A stretch of DNA of 64,000 bases from Vibrio kanaloae (GTDB lineage: Bacteria; Pseudomonadota; Gammaproteobacteria; Enterobacterales; Vibrionaceae): the NCBI RefSeq assembly GCF_024347535.1, contig NZ_AP025497.1:992001-1056000 (forward strand), given 5' to 3'. The notes under the pieces are model-generated. The model worked only from the letters and a program-made list of their open reading frames with translations. It did not search any database and was not told the DNA's origin. Below are positions 9,661 through 19,321 of the stretch, piece after piece. The position numbers were made by a program, and so were the translations under genes. Position 1 is the stretch's first letter. Each line of letters starts with the position of its first letter.

Positions 9661-10569
9661 ATGAAACGATTTTTCTCACTAGTCGCGATCCTGTTGGTAA
9701 CAGTCGCGGTGACGCCAATCGCAGAAGCGAAAAAGTTTGGTGGTGGTAAGTCATTTGGCAAAAGCTTTAAAACGGCTCCAGCACCAAAACAACAAAACAC
9801 GAATTCGATCCGACAAGATCAAACCGGTAAGAAAGCAGCAGCTAACTCTAGCAAGAAAGGCCTTATGGGCGGTCTGCTAGGTGGTTTACTGGCTGGTGGT
9901 CTTTTAGCTGCATTCTTTGGTGGCGCATTTGAAGGTATCCAGTTTATGGATATTTTGATCATGGGTCTGATTGCTTTCCTAGCGTTTAAATTCCTACGTG
10001 GAATGTTGGGCGCGAAGCAGGGCTCAATGAATCAGCAGAATGCACGTGGCCAACAGCCAGCATTCGGCGGCATGGGTCAGAACAAGTTTGAACAACCTAA
10101 GCAACAACCAAATGTTCATAACTTCGAGCAAGCACAACCTCAATCACAAGGTACTGCTGGTGGTTTCGGTTTTGGTGCACAAAGCGATGTTCCACATAAC
10201 TACCCGCCGGGCTTTGATCAAGCGGCATTCATCAACGGTTCTCGTGAGCACTACCGTACACTGCAAGGTGCATGGAATCACAACGAACTAAACACAATTG
10301 AAGAATACGTATCTCCAAGCCTATTTGAAGACCTAAAAGCTGAGCGTAATAAGCTAGACGGTGATCAGCATACAGACGTAATGTACGTTGATGCTGAAAT
10401 CGTTCGCGCAGACCACGATGGTAGCAAAGCACAGCTAAGCCTTCAGTTTAGCGGTCGTTACCGTGACACAGCGGATGGCATTGAAGAAGATATCACTGAT
10501 ATCTGGCACTTAGAGCGTGACCTAACAACTAACAATGCGCCTTGGCTAATTGTTGGTATTCAAGGTTAA
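9661..10569 (+). CDS. Tim44-like domain protein with N-terminal membrane segment
   Basis: 302 residues. A signal sequence (MKRFFSLVAILLVTVAVTPIAEA) is followed by a low-complexity Gly/Lys/Gln region, a hydrophobic glycine-rich segment (GGLLGGLLAGGLLAAFFG), a long Gln/Gly linker, and a C-terminal Tim44-like (MBA1-type) domain from about residue 180 with FINGSREHYRTLQGAW and SGRYRD. Bacterial members are cell-envelope proteins of unclear role. AAAGGATAAT precedes the ATG. A strong terminator follows. Confidence 0.85.
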   Translation: MKRFFSLVAILLVTVAVTPIAEAKKFGGGKSFGKSFKTAPAPKQQNTNSIRQDQTGKKAAANSSKKGLMGGLLGGLLAGGLLAAFFGGAFEGIQFMDILIMGLIAFLAFKFLRGMLGAKQGSMNQQNARGQQPAFGGMGQNKFEQPKQQPNVHNFEQAQPQSQGTAGGFGFGAQSDVPHNYPPGFDQAAFINGSREHYRTLQGAWNHNELNTIEEYVSPSLFEDLKAERNKLDGDQHTDVMYVDAEIVRADHDGSKAQLSLQFSGRYRDTADGIEEDITDIWHLERDLTTNNAPWLIVGIQG

Positions 10570-10620
10570 TCTCGATAGTTAACTAAAAATGAGTTAGCTA
10601 GACATTACTTTGATTATTGA

Positions 10621-10655
10621 AAGCCCCTACGGAGAAATCTGTAGGGGCTTTTTTG
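10621..10655 (+). terminator. Intrinsic terminator of the Tim44-like gene
   Basis: Perfect 10-bp stem AAGCCCCTAC / GTAGGGGCTT followed by TTTTTT. Confidence 0.9.
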
Positions 10656-10705
10656 TGTCTGGTTGTATAGAACTGTAAGTTTTCAGAAGAGAGTTTTTCT
10701 AGGGC

Positions 10706-11005
10706 TTACGATAATGCGGCTCTCTGGATTCTCCTCATTTGTAGAAAAACAGTATCATCACGACAATTATTTAGAGTGATACTTTGTGCCAACGGTGAGT
10801 TAGGCTGAACCAAGTTATTCATTTTATTTAGATATTCAATCGGGGTATCTAACCAAGATAGAGGTGTTAATCGTGACGACTGAGTTTTCGAACCGATAAT
10901 AGAACCTGAAATATCATTGCATCAGAAACAACAAATAGTTGAAGAGTATGAGTAGCTTATTTCTACCAATGGCTTAGGTTGCGCCTCTTCTTTAGCTTGT
11001 GGACG
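10706..11005 (-). pseudogene. Possible decayed gene fragment
   Basis: In one minus-strand frame the 100 codons from 11005 to 10706 are broken by only one stop (10922-10924). The 71 codons after that stop run open to a terminal TAA and read like protein (LSWLDTPIEYLNKMNNLVQ). There is no convincing start or ribosome-binding site. It may be the tail of a lost gene between the Tim44-like gene and the tRNA array, or chance. Nothing else is seen between 10660 and 11090. Confidence 0.25.
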
Positions 11006-11096
11006 TCACTGGGAAGTATGGGAAATGATTTCCGAGAGATTACAATCTTGCAGTGAGAGCTGCGGGTAGGTGTCCGAAGTGTTGAACTTAGAAACG

Positions 11097-11125
11097 AAAA
11101 AAGCCAACTCAACGAGTTGGCTTTT
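11097..11125 (-). terminator. Terminator of the tRNA-Tyr operon
   Basis: GCCAACTC / GAGTTGGC with a 3-base loop. On the minus strand it is followed by a T-run and lies directly downstream of the last tRNA. It could also work on the plus strand. Confidence 0.85.
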
Positions 11126-11149
11126 CGATTTTCCAATTAAGGAAGAATA

Positions 11150-11234
<85 letters not shown>

Positions 11235-11336
11235 AGGGTGTGTCTTACTCTTCACAAAGTAAGCCTAAATTGATGTTTTCCCATAAGCCCATCAATCAGG
11301 TTGTTCTCTTAACTCTCGAAAGAGGTAAGAAGAATA

Positions 11337-11421
<85 letters not shown>

Positions 11422-11523
11422 AGGGTGTGTCTTACTCTTCACAAAGTAAGCCTAAATTGATGTTTTCCCATAAGCCCATCAATCAGGTTGTTCTCTTAAC
11501 TCTCGAAAGAGGTAAGAAGAATA

Positions 11524-11608
<85 letters not shown>

Positions 11609-11710
11609 AGGGTGTGTCTTACTCTTCACAAAGTAAGCCTAAATTGATGTTTTCCCATAAGCCCATCAATCAGGTTGTTCTCTTAACTCTCGAAAGAGGT
11701 AAGAAGAATA

Positions 11711-11795
<85 letters not shown>

Positions 11796-11897
11796 AGGGT
11801 GTGTCTTACTCTTCACAAAGTAAGCCTAAATTGATGTTTTCCCATAAGCCCATCAATCAGGTTGTTCTCTTAACTCTCGAAAGAGGTAAGAAGAATA

Positions 11898-11982
<85 letters not shown>

Positions 11983-12084
11983 AGGGTGTATCTTACTCTT
12001 CACAAAGTAAGCCTAAATTGATGTTTTCCCATAAGCCCATCAATCAGGTTGTTCTCTTAACTCCCAAAAGAGGTAAGAAGAATA

Positions 12085-12169
<85 letters not shown>

Positions 12170-12244
12170 AGGGTGTTTTTCCTAACTCATAATGGATAGG
12201 CTAAAGAGATGTTTTTCCCAACGCATCTCTCAAGTGCGGAGCGC

Positions 12245-12272
12245 ATCATAGCAAACACGTTAAACCTGTAAA
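12245..12272 (-). promoter_or_regulatory. Sigma-70 promoter of the tRNA-Tyr operon
   Basis: On the minus strand: -35 TTTACA, 16-base spacer, -10 TATGAT, then a GC-rich discriminator (GCGCTCCGC). A GC-rich discriminator is typical of stringently controlled stable-RNA promoters. It lies about 70 bases upstream of the first tRNA. Confidence 0.8.
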
Positions 12273-12534
12273 GGGTTTTTCTTATGGTTTTGTGTTAAAT
12301 GCTTTCTTTTTGGGCAAAGATGGCGAAAAGTACGCATATTGCTCGTGAAGTGAACATCTGTATTAAGGTTTACGTATTGATTAGTAACACCTTGAGGTAA
12401 TTAACTTTCTGTATTGTGTTAGGTTTGTTTAGTTATTGAAGAAAGGTAAACAGAATTTAATTTAGATTTACACTTCTTGACGTTATAACATTCATCAGTT
12501 GATAGAATACGGTTAATTTCATTTATAGATAATA

Positions 12535-12710
12535 ATACCAATCGTAGTAAATCAAGGTGTCATCCTAGCTTGCTAAAATGCTCGAGAACAGCGTCAGATA
12601 TTTTGATTGTAGAATAACTACTTATCGAAACTATCTGTTGAAAAGAGCTGCCTTGTTCTCAAGCCTTTTTCCTGCGCTATTTCTGACCACTTGCTCACTG
12701 TGATTGGTAT
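12535..12710 (+). repeat. MITE-like repeat, copy 1 (176 bp)
   Basis: Begins ATACCAATCGTAGTAA and ends TTACTGTGATTGGTAT-like (here CACTGTGATTGGTAT), so the two ends are inverted repeats. It shares its interior (GATTGTAGAATAACTACTTATC) with copies near 25.6 and 44.3 kb. It is longer than the others because of about 14 extra bases on the right of centre. It ends 24 bases before the ATG of the RND adaptor and may carry or replace its promoter. The rest of the gap (12280-12534) shows nothing clear. Confidence 0.85.
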
Positions 12711-12733
12711 AACCTTACTTGCAGACCATTATT

Positions 12734-13810
12734 ATGAAGCGTAAATCTGTTTTACCCCTCTTTATCTTTTCGATTGTTATGGCGTCTCCAACCACACTAG
12801 CAAAACTGATGGGCCCAAGCGCTGTCACTGTTGTTACTGAACAGGTCGATGTCCATCAAGTCAGTCAGTCTCTTTCTTTGGTCGGTAAGTTAGAAGCCGA
12901 GCAATCTGTGATCATTACTTCTGAAGTAGCGGGCAGGGTTGACTCTATCAATATTAAAGCTAATCAAGATGTCACTAAAGGGCAAATGTTGGTCCAATTA
13001 GATGACGACAAAGCCAAAGCCGCGGTTGCAGAGGCGCAAGCGTACCTAAAAGATGAAAAGCGTAAGCTAGCGGAATTTCAACGACTAGTGAAACGTAACG
13101 CGATTACGCAAACTGAAATTGACGCGCAGAAAACCAATGTTGAGATTGCGAATGCTCGCTTAGCTGCCGCAAATGCCAATCTGAAAGATCTTCATATCAG
13201 TGCTCCCTTCTCTGGTACCGTCGGCTTTATCGACTTTAGCCGCGGTAAAATGGTGACATCCGGTACTGAACTTGTGACCTTAGATGATCTATCTGTCATG
13301 CAGCTAGATCTCCAAATTCCTGAGCGTTACCTTTCTAAATTGTCTAAAGGCATGACAGTAACGGCTCGCACCAGTGCATGGGGTGATACTCAGTTCACTG
13401 GCACAGTGGTTGGCATTGATTCACGTATCAACGCTGAAACCTTGAATTTACGAGTTCGAATCCACTTTGATAACAACAATGATTACTTGAAACCGGGTAT
13501 GTTAGTGGCAGCTAATATGGACTTCCCACCAGTTGAAGCACCGATTATCCCGGTTCAAGCATTGGAATACTCTGGTACGAAACGTTTTGTTTACGTGATT
13601 GGCGAAGATAACAAGGCAACTCGAACAGAAGTGTTCTTGGGCGCGCGTATTGATAACGAAGTCGTGATTGATAAAGGGATCGAGATTGGTCAGAAGATTG
13701 TGGTGCAAGGCATCGTGAATATGCGCGATGGAGTGTTGGTTCAAGAACTCGCCGTTAATCGCTCAGCTAATCTTGATGGTAATACAGCAACACAAGAAGG
13801 CGCTAACTAA
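12734..13810 (+). CDS. RND efflux periplasmic adaptor (HlyD/MFP family)
   Basis: Links an inner-membrane RND pump to an outer-membrane channel. 358 residues from ATG 12734; a TTG at 12719 would only lengthen the signal peptide (MKRKSVLPLFIFSIVMASP..LA). The first lipoyl half-motif TSEVAGRVDSINIKANQDVTKG is followed by a helical hairpin (about 95-145), the second lipoyl half (LHISAPFSGTVGFIDFSRG), then beta-barrel and membrane-proximal domains. The stop TAA overlaps the pump start by one base (TAATG), so the two are translationally coupled. No outer-membrane channel gene is present; TolC elsewhere is likely used. Confidence 0.92.
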   Translation: MKRKSVLPLFIFSIVMASPTTLAKLMGPSAVTVVTEQVDVHQVSQSLSLVGKLEAEQSVIITSEVAGRVDSINIKANQDVTKGQMLVQLDDDKAKAAVAEAQAYLKDEKRKLAEFQRLVKRNAITQTEIDAQKTNVEIANARLAAANANLKDLHISAPFSGTVGFIDFSRGKMVTSGTELVTLDDLSVMQLDLQIPERYLSKLSKGMTVTARTSAWGDTQFTGTVVGIDSRINAETLNLRVRIHFDNNNDYLKPGMLVAANMDFPPVEAPIIPVQALEYSGTKRFVYVIGEDNKATRTEVFLGARIDNEVVIDKGIEIGQKIVVQGIVNMRDGVLVQELAVNRSANLDGNTATQEGAN

Positions 13811-16800
13811 TGTTGTTATCTGATGTTTCAGTCAAGAGACCAGTAGCAGCTATCGTACTGAGCTTGCTTTTGGTTGTGTTTGGTCTTGTATCGTTTAGCA
13901 AGCTCGCAGTTCGTGAGATGCCAGATATTGAAAGCCCGGTAGTATCGATTAGTACTCGATATGAAGGGGCATCAGCCACCATCATTGAGAGCCAGATTAC
14001 TTCTAATCTTGAAGACCAGCTCTCCGGCATTAGCGGTATCGATGAAATTGAGTCGACTACCCGAAACGGCTCGTCACGAATCACGATCACCTTTGAGTTG
14101 GGTTATGATCTAAATACCGGTGTGAGTGATGTGCGTGATGCAGTAGCTCGAGCACAGCGATCGTTACCTGATGAAGCCGACGATCCAATTGTCTATAAGA
14201 ACAATGGTAGTGGTGAAGCGTCGGTTTACATCAACCTCAGCTCAACCGAGATGGACCGAACGCAGTTAACCGATTACACCGAGCGTGTGTTGATTGATCG
14301 CTTTAGTTTGATCTCTGGTGTGAGTTCAGTGGATATTTCTGGCGGCTTGTACAAAGTAATGTACGTGAAGCTGAAACCTGCTGAGATGGCGGGACGTGGC
14401 GTAACTGCTTCTGATATTACATCGGCGTTAAACAGTGAGAACATTGAAAGCCCTGGTGGTGAAGTGCGTAACGATGCAATTGTGATGTCGGTTCGTACTG
14501 CTCGTTCGTATACCCAAGCAAAAGATTTTGAATACTTAGTAGTAAAACGATCTTCAGATAACACACCTATCTACTTGAAAGACGTGGCTGATGTTTACAT
14601 TGGCGCAGAAAATGAAAACTCAACCTTTAAAAGTGATGGCGTGGTTAACGTCAGTATGGGCATTGTACCTCAGTCAGATGCGAACCCACTTGAGGTTGCT
14701 GACTTAGTCCATAAAGAAGTCGAAGCAATTCAAAAATTCTTGCCTGATGGTACTCGTCTTGCTGTCGATTATGACTCAACGGTGTTTATCGACCGTTCGA
14801 TTTCAGAGGTTTACAGCACGCTCTTTATCACGGGGGGCTTGGTTATCCTTGTGCTTTACATCTTTATTGGCCAAGCACGTGCAACCCTGATCCCTGCGGT
14901 AACTGTTCCTGTTTCTTTGATCTCGTCGTTTATTGCGGCGTACTACTTCGGCTTCTCTATAAACCTGATTACCTTGATGGCACTGATCCTGTCTATCGGC
15001 CTGGTGGTAGATGACGCGATCGTGGTAGTAGAGAACATTTTCCATCACATTGAACGCGGCGAATCGCCACTGCTTGCCGCTTATAAAGGCACGCGTGAAG
15101 TAGGCTTTGCGGTAATCGCAACCACGCTAGTTCTGGTCATGGTGTTCCTACCGATCTCGTTTATGGATGGTATGGTAGGCCTTCTGTTTACTGAGTTCTC
15201 GGTATTGTTGGCGATGTCGGTGATCTTCTCATCTGTGGTGGCATTAACGCTAACGCCAGTTCTTGGCAGTAAGATTCTAAAAGCAAATGTAAAACCAAAC
15301 CGCTTCAATCGATTTGTAGAACGTGTGTTTGGCAAGCTAGAAGCTGGATACAAAGCGGTATTGCGCCGCGCGCTAAACTGGCGTTGGGCTGCTCCAATCA
15401 TCATTATCGCTTGCATGGGCGGCAGTTATGGCTTGATGCAACAAGTGCCTTCACAACTAACTCCACAAGAAGACCGTGGCGTTATCTTTGCGTTTGTTCG
15501 TGGTGCTGATGCAACCAGTTACAACCGTATGTCTGCCAACATGGACATTGTTGAAGAGCGCTTAATGCCGTTGCTTGGTCAAGGTTTCTTGAAATCATTC
15601 AGCATTCAATCACCAGCGTTTGGGGGAAATGCGGGTGACCAAACAGGTTTCGTTATCATGATCCTAGAAGATTGGGACGAGCGAAATGTGACGGCGCAAG
15701 AAGCATTGAACGAAGTTCGAAAATCTTTGAATGGTATTCCTGATGTGCGTGTATTCCCGTTCATGCCAGGTTTCCAAGGCGGCTCTAGTGAGCCAGTACA
15801 GTTTGTGTTGGGCGGCTCTGATTACTCGGAATTACAAAAGTGGGGCGAGATACTAAAGCAAGCGGCTGAAGACTCTCCAATGATGGAAGGTGCGGATATC
15901 GATTACTCTGAAAAAACACCAGAGTTATTGGTTACGGTAGACAAACAGCGTGCAGCAGAGCTGGGTGTGAGCGTCTTAGACATTTCAGATACATTAGAAA
16001 TCATGCTTGGTGGTAAGAGTGAAACAACGTTTGTTGAACGCGGTGAAGAGTATGATGTTTACCTACGTGGTGATGAGAATAGTTTTAACAATGCGAATGA
16101 CTTGAGTCAAATTTACATGCGAACTCAGTCTGGCGAGCTAGTAACGCTTGATACGCTGACGCACATTGAAGAAGTGGCATCATCGATTCGTTTGTCGCAC
16201 TACAACAAGCAGAAGTCAGTAACCATCAAAGCGAACCTCATGGAAGGTTACACGCTGGGCGATGCTCTGGGTTTCCTTGATCAACAAGCGATTGAGCAGC
16301 TACCGGGTGACATATCAGTGAGCTACTCGGGCGAATCAAAAGACTTCAAAGAGAACCAGTCAAGTATCTTAATTGTGTTTGCATTAGCTATGTTAGTGGC
16401 GTATTTGGTATTGGCCGCGCAGTTTGAGAGCTTCATTAACCCACTGGTGGTGATGTTCACCGTACCTATGGGTATCTTTGGTGGCTTCTTAGGTTTGATG
16501 CTGATGGACCAAGGGCTCAACGTGTACAGCCAGATTGGTATGATTATGTTGATCGGTATGGTGACCAAAAACGGTATTTTGATCGTAGAGTTTGCTAACC
16601 AACTTCGTGACCGTGGCATTGAGTTTGAAAAGGCGATCATTGATGCTTCGGCTCGACGTTTACGTCCAATCTTGATGACGGCGTTCACCACACTAGCCGG
16701 TGCAATCCCATTGATTACTTCAACGGGCGCAGGCTATGAAAGCCGAGTGGCTGTGGGTACGGTTATTTTCTTTGGTATGGGCTTTGCGACCTTAGTTACT

Positions 16801-16923
16801 CTGTTCGTTATCCCTGCGATGTATCGCCTGATTTCTGGCTCAACACGCTCTCCGGGTCACGTGGAAGCGGAGCTTAATAAAGAGCTTAGTCATGATAACG
16901 TGGGAAGAAGTAGTCACGGTTAA
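13810..16923 (+). CDS. RND multidrug efflux transporter (AcrB/HAE1 family)
   Basis: 1037 residues, the family's normal length. The N-terminal helix (VKRPVAAIVLSLLLVVFG) precedes the first large periplasmic loop. TM2-6 (about 335-470) contain the proton-relay stretch GLVVDDAIVVVENI with two adjacent Asp. The second loop is followed by TM8-12 with GMVTKNGILIVEFANQLRD. It is closer to the MexF/VexF-like single-pump branch than to CusA metal pumps, because no metal-binding Met pattern is seen. Substrates cannot be read from sequence. A terminator follows at 16951. Confidence 0.93.
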   Translation: MLLSDVSVKRPVAAIVLSLLLVVFGLVSFSKLAVREMPDIESPVVSISTRYEGASATIIESQITSNLEDQLSGISGIDEIESTTRNGSSRITITFELGYDLNTGVSDVRDAVARAQRSLPDEADDPIVYKNNGSGEASVYINLSSTEMDRTQLTDYTERVLIDRFSLISGVSSVDISGGLYKVMYVKLKPAEMAGRGVTASDITSALNSENIESPGGEVRNDAIVMSVRTARSYTQAKDFEYLVVKRSSDNTPIYLKDVADVYIGAENENSTFKSDGVVNVSMGIVPQSDANPLEVADLVHKEVEAIQKFLPDGTRLAVDYDSTVFIDRSISEVYSTLFITGGLVILVLYIFIGQARATLIPAVTVPVSLISSFIAAYYFGFSINLITLMALILSIGLVVDDAIVVVENIFHHIERGESPLLAAYKGTREVGFAVIATTLVLVMVFLPISFMDGMVGLLFTEFSVLLAMSVIFSSVVALTLTPVLGSKILKANVKPNRFNRFVERVFGKLEAGYKAVLRRALNWRWAAPIIIIACMGGSYGLMQQVPSQLTPQEDRGVIFAFVRGADATSYNRMSANMDIVEERLMPLLGQGFLKSFSIQSPAFGGNAGDQTGFVIMILEDWDERNVTAQEALNEVRKSLNGIPDVRVFPFMPGFQGGSSEPVQFVLGGSDYSELQKWGEILKQAAEDSPMMEGADIDYSEKTPELLVTVDKQRAAELGVSVLDISDTLEIMLGGKSETTFVERGEEYDVYLRGDENSFNNANDLSQIYMRTQSGELVTLDTLTHIEEVASSIRLSHYNKQKSVTIKANLMEGYTLGDALGFLDQQAIEQLPGDISVSYSGESKDFKENQSSILIVFALAMLVAYLVLAAQFESFINPLVVMFTVPMGIFGGFLGLMLMDQGLNVYSQIGMIMLIGMVTKNGILIVEFANQLRDRGIEFEKAIIDASARRLRPILMTAFTTLAGAIPLITSTGAGYESRVAVGTVIFFGMGFATLVTLFVIPAMYRLISGSTRSPGHVEAELNKELSHDNVGRSSHG

Positions 16924-16950
16924 TGAACACGGAATAATGTAACACTACAG

Positions 16951-16990
16951 AAAAGCCTGCGTTTGCTCCTAGCGAATAGCAGGCTTTTAT
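16951..16990 (+). terminator. Intrinsic terminator after the RND operon
   Basis: AAAAGCCTGC / GCAGGCTTTT stem. It can also serve the convergent DUF1244 gene. Confidence 0.85.
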
Positions 16991-17002
16991 AGTATCGAAA
17001 CT

Positions 17003-17326
17003 TTATTTCTTTTTTGCCTGGCTAGCTTCAAATGCCTTTAATTGCTCTGGAGTCGCTTTTGGTTGATGGTTACGCTTCCATTCGTCATATGTCATCCCAT
17101 AGACACGTTCTCGGGCGTCGTCTAAATTCAGGTCAGCGCCTATAGATTCAGCTTCAGCAGCATACCATTTGCTAAAACAATTTCGGCAGAAACCCGCTAA
17201 AATCATTAAGTCTATATTAGCGACCTCTTTATTAGAGTCTAAATGCGCCAATAGTCGACGAAATGCTGCAGCATCCAGCTTATCTTGTTCTTCTTGGGTT
17301 AGTTGTTTATATTTAAATTGCGCCAC
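17003..17326 (-). CDS. DUF1244 family protein
   Basis: 107 residues with the family signature of a helical region containing FRRLLAHLD and CRNCFSKWY (a CxxC pair near residue 50) and YGMTYDEWK. DUF1244 proteins are small conserved proteobacterial proteins whose function is unknown; the cysteine pair suggests metal or redox chemistry, which is inference. GAAGAGA lies just before the start. Nothing else is recognisable in the 250-base gap up to 17576. Confidence 0.8.
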   Translation of the reverse strand: MAQFKYKQLTQEEQDKLDAAAFRRLLAHLDSNKEVANIDLMILAGFCRNCFSKWYAAEAESIGADLNLDDARERVYGMTYDEWKRNHQPKATPEQLKAFEASQAKKK

Positions 17327-17575
17327 AATCTCTTCCTTTTATGAGTTTTATTGTCTATGAGTATTGAGTCTACATTGCTAGGTTATTGATGCAAAGACTC
17401 GACTCATCAACTCTGGTAACGATATTTGCCTCTGTTTTACTGATGGTTCAATTGTGTTGAGGTTTTATCATAATGTTGAGAGCTTGTGTTTACTGGTATG
17501 GTGGCGATGCAAAAGGGTAGGCTTCCACCAAGCTAATTTACGCCTTAGTTACTTCAAAACCATTTGTTCGATTCC

Positions 17576-18916
17576 TTAATATGGGAAAAAGCTATTAATG
17601 TCAGAGTCCAATAGTAGTTGGAGCTGATTCAAGCCATCTCTCAATCGAGCCTCATTCCCAATAGACATCAAAGATAATCTGACATGTGGCGTACTTTCAT
17701 TATTTGCGCAGAAGTAACTACCGCTAGTAACTATTACACCTCGGTTTTTGGCTTCCATAGCAAATCGATCTGGCTGCCAATGAGCAGGTAGTGGTAACCA
17801 AATATGATATCCAGACGCCGTGAACTCTATAGAAGTAAAAATCTCCCTCACCATCTTCTGCCTTTCATTCGCAACTTCTCTTTGTTGATCCGCTAACCGA
17901 AAAGCATCACCGGATTCAATCAACAAAGTCGCTGCAATAAAATTAATTGGAGACGCAAGCCAAATGTTAGTTCTAATATTTGCATTAAGAGCTGTTATCT
18001 GACTTTCAGGGGCTTTTAGGTAACCACAACGCATAGCAGGGCTGATAGCTTTAGATAGTGCTGAAATGTGGAACGTATAATCTGGAGCAAAATTAGCTAT
18101 TGGAGGTATTGGTTCATCATCTAAAAAGCAATAAATATCATCTTCAACTAACCAAACTCTCTTATCGTTAATAACTTGTGCTATTTCCTTTTTTCGGGAT
18201 TCAGGCATTGAGAGCCCTGTTGGGTTCTGATGGCTAGGAACAGTTATCACCATGGCGGCTTGGTGTGCATCAATTTCACTCGCCAAAGCTTTTGGACATA
18301 AACCATATTCATCAAGATCGACACCAATTACATGACGGTCTGACATGTTTACAATGGCCAGGATGCCTGGATAGGTAAGTCGTTCGACTAGAATAGTATC
18401 CCCAGGCTTTGTTAAAGCATCAATGAGTAAAGACAAAGCGTGTTGAGCACCATTCGTCAGCAACATATTCTCGCTGTTTGCTCCCTCTAAGCCGTATTTT
18501 TCCGCCCATTTAACACCAGCCGCTCTATGATCGTCATGCCCTGAATGCTCAACATATCCAACAAAGTCAGAGGTCAGTAAATCCGCTGATTGCCGGTAGG
18601 CATTTTTCAACGCAGGTACATTTCTTTCTAGACAAGGTTGAAGTATAGAGAAGTTATAGTTTTCTTCTTTATCGGGAGCTTGGATGGCTTTATCAAGTTC
18701 TGAGTTAGCTCGAACGAACGTACCGCGTCCAATAAATGACTCCAAGCATCCTTTGTCATTAAGCAACTTATAAGCTTTTGCAACGGTTGCGGGCGTAGTG
18801 CCTAGCTCCCTTGCAAGTAATCGATGAGTGGGTAGTTTTGAGCTTGGTGGGAACTCACCTGTTTCAATTTTCTGCTCTATAACTTCTGCGATACGAATGA
18901 ATTTACTATTGCTCAC
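17576..18916 (-). CDS. MocR-type regulator (GntR HTH + aminotransferase fold)
   Basis: 446 residues. The N-terminal GntR winged helix (about 5-70; LPTHRLLARELGTTPATVAKAY) is linked to a fold-type I aminotransferase domain (about 110-440). The PLP lysine is K289 in SALSKAI, preceded by the cofactor Asp region (VEDDIY). Such proteins use PLP or an amino acid as effector and usually act on a divergent gene. Here the divergent neighbours are a hydroxyacid dehydrogenase and a TauE/SafE exporter, suggesting control of uptake or breakdown of an amino or sulfonated acid. Confidence 0.9.
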   Translation of the reverse strand: MSNSKFIRIAEVIEQKIETGEFPPSSKLPTHRLLARELGTTPATVAKAYKLLNDKGCLESFIGRGTFVRANSELDKAIQAPDKEENYNFSILQPCLERNVPALKNAYRQSADLLTSDFVGYVEHSGHDDHRAAGVKWAEKYGLEGANSENMLLTNGAQHALSLLIDALTKPGDTILVERLTYPGILAIVNMSDRHVIGVDLDEYGLCPKALASEIDAHQAAMVITVPSHQNPTGLSMPESRKKEIAQVINDKRVWLVEDDIYCFLDDEPIPPIANFAPDYTFHISALSKAISPAMRCGYLKAPESQITALNANIRTNIWLASPINFIAATLLIESGDAFRLADQQREVANERQKMVREIFTSIEFTASGYHIWLPLPAHWQPDRFAMEAKNRGVIVTSGSYFCANNESTPHVRLSLMSIGNEARLRDGLNQLQLLLDSDINSFFPY

Positions 18917-19007
18917 AAGGTGCCTCCCCGGACAATCCTGATTTTTAATCGATTATAACATATGTCTTTTTAGTTTTTATTCTTTTAAATAAAAACAAAA
19001 CCTTACA

Positions 19008-19036
19008 TTGACATAGTTCAATTTTGGAAATAATCT
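19008..19036 (+). promoter_or_regulatory. Predicted sigma-70 promoter of the dehydrogenase-exporter operon
   Basis: TTGACA, 17-base spacer, TAATCT. Two copies of TA-R-Y-TCAAT (19014-19022 inside the spacer; 19057-19065 downstream) are 43 bases apart, near four helical turns. MocR proteins often bind such direct repeats; that these are its sites is inference. Confidence 0.5.
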
Positions 19037-19128
19037 GTATTTAAGTGATATTGATATAACTCAATGTGAGCTATGACAACATCAGATTAGGCTTAATAAA
19101 TTCTAAAAGAAAAGGTAGGGACACTTAA

Positions 19129-19311
19129 AAAATAAAGTGTTCAAGAAGTACATTACTGATAATTAAGAACCAACGGCTTTTACATAGCCGTGAAGGTTTT
19201 AAATCCAGATCGGATGGTTCAGACCGCTGGCTAGCTCGCCTGTTTGGGATGAGTACATTAGAGCGTATCGTTCCAGCCTTCCCAGAATTTCAACATATTG
19301 GAAAAGATTAA
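19129..19311 (+). pseudogene. Possible gene remnant in the leader of the dehydrogenase gene
   Basis: Sixty codons open without an early ATG; the only good internal start is ATG 19249, giving a 20-residue end (MSTLERIVPAFPEFQHIGKD). The residues RSDGSDRWLARLFG before it look protein-like. No family is recognised. It may be the tail of a deleted first operon gene. Confidence 0.25.
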
Positions 19312-19321
19312 GGAAAATAAA

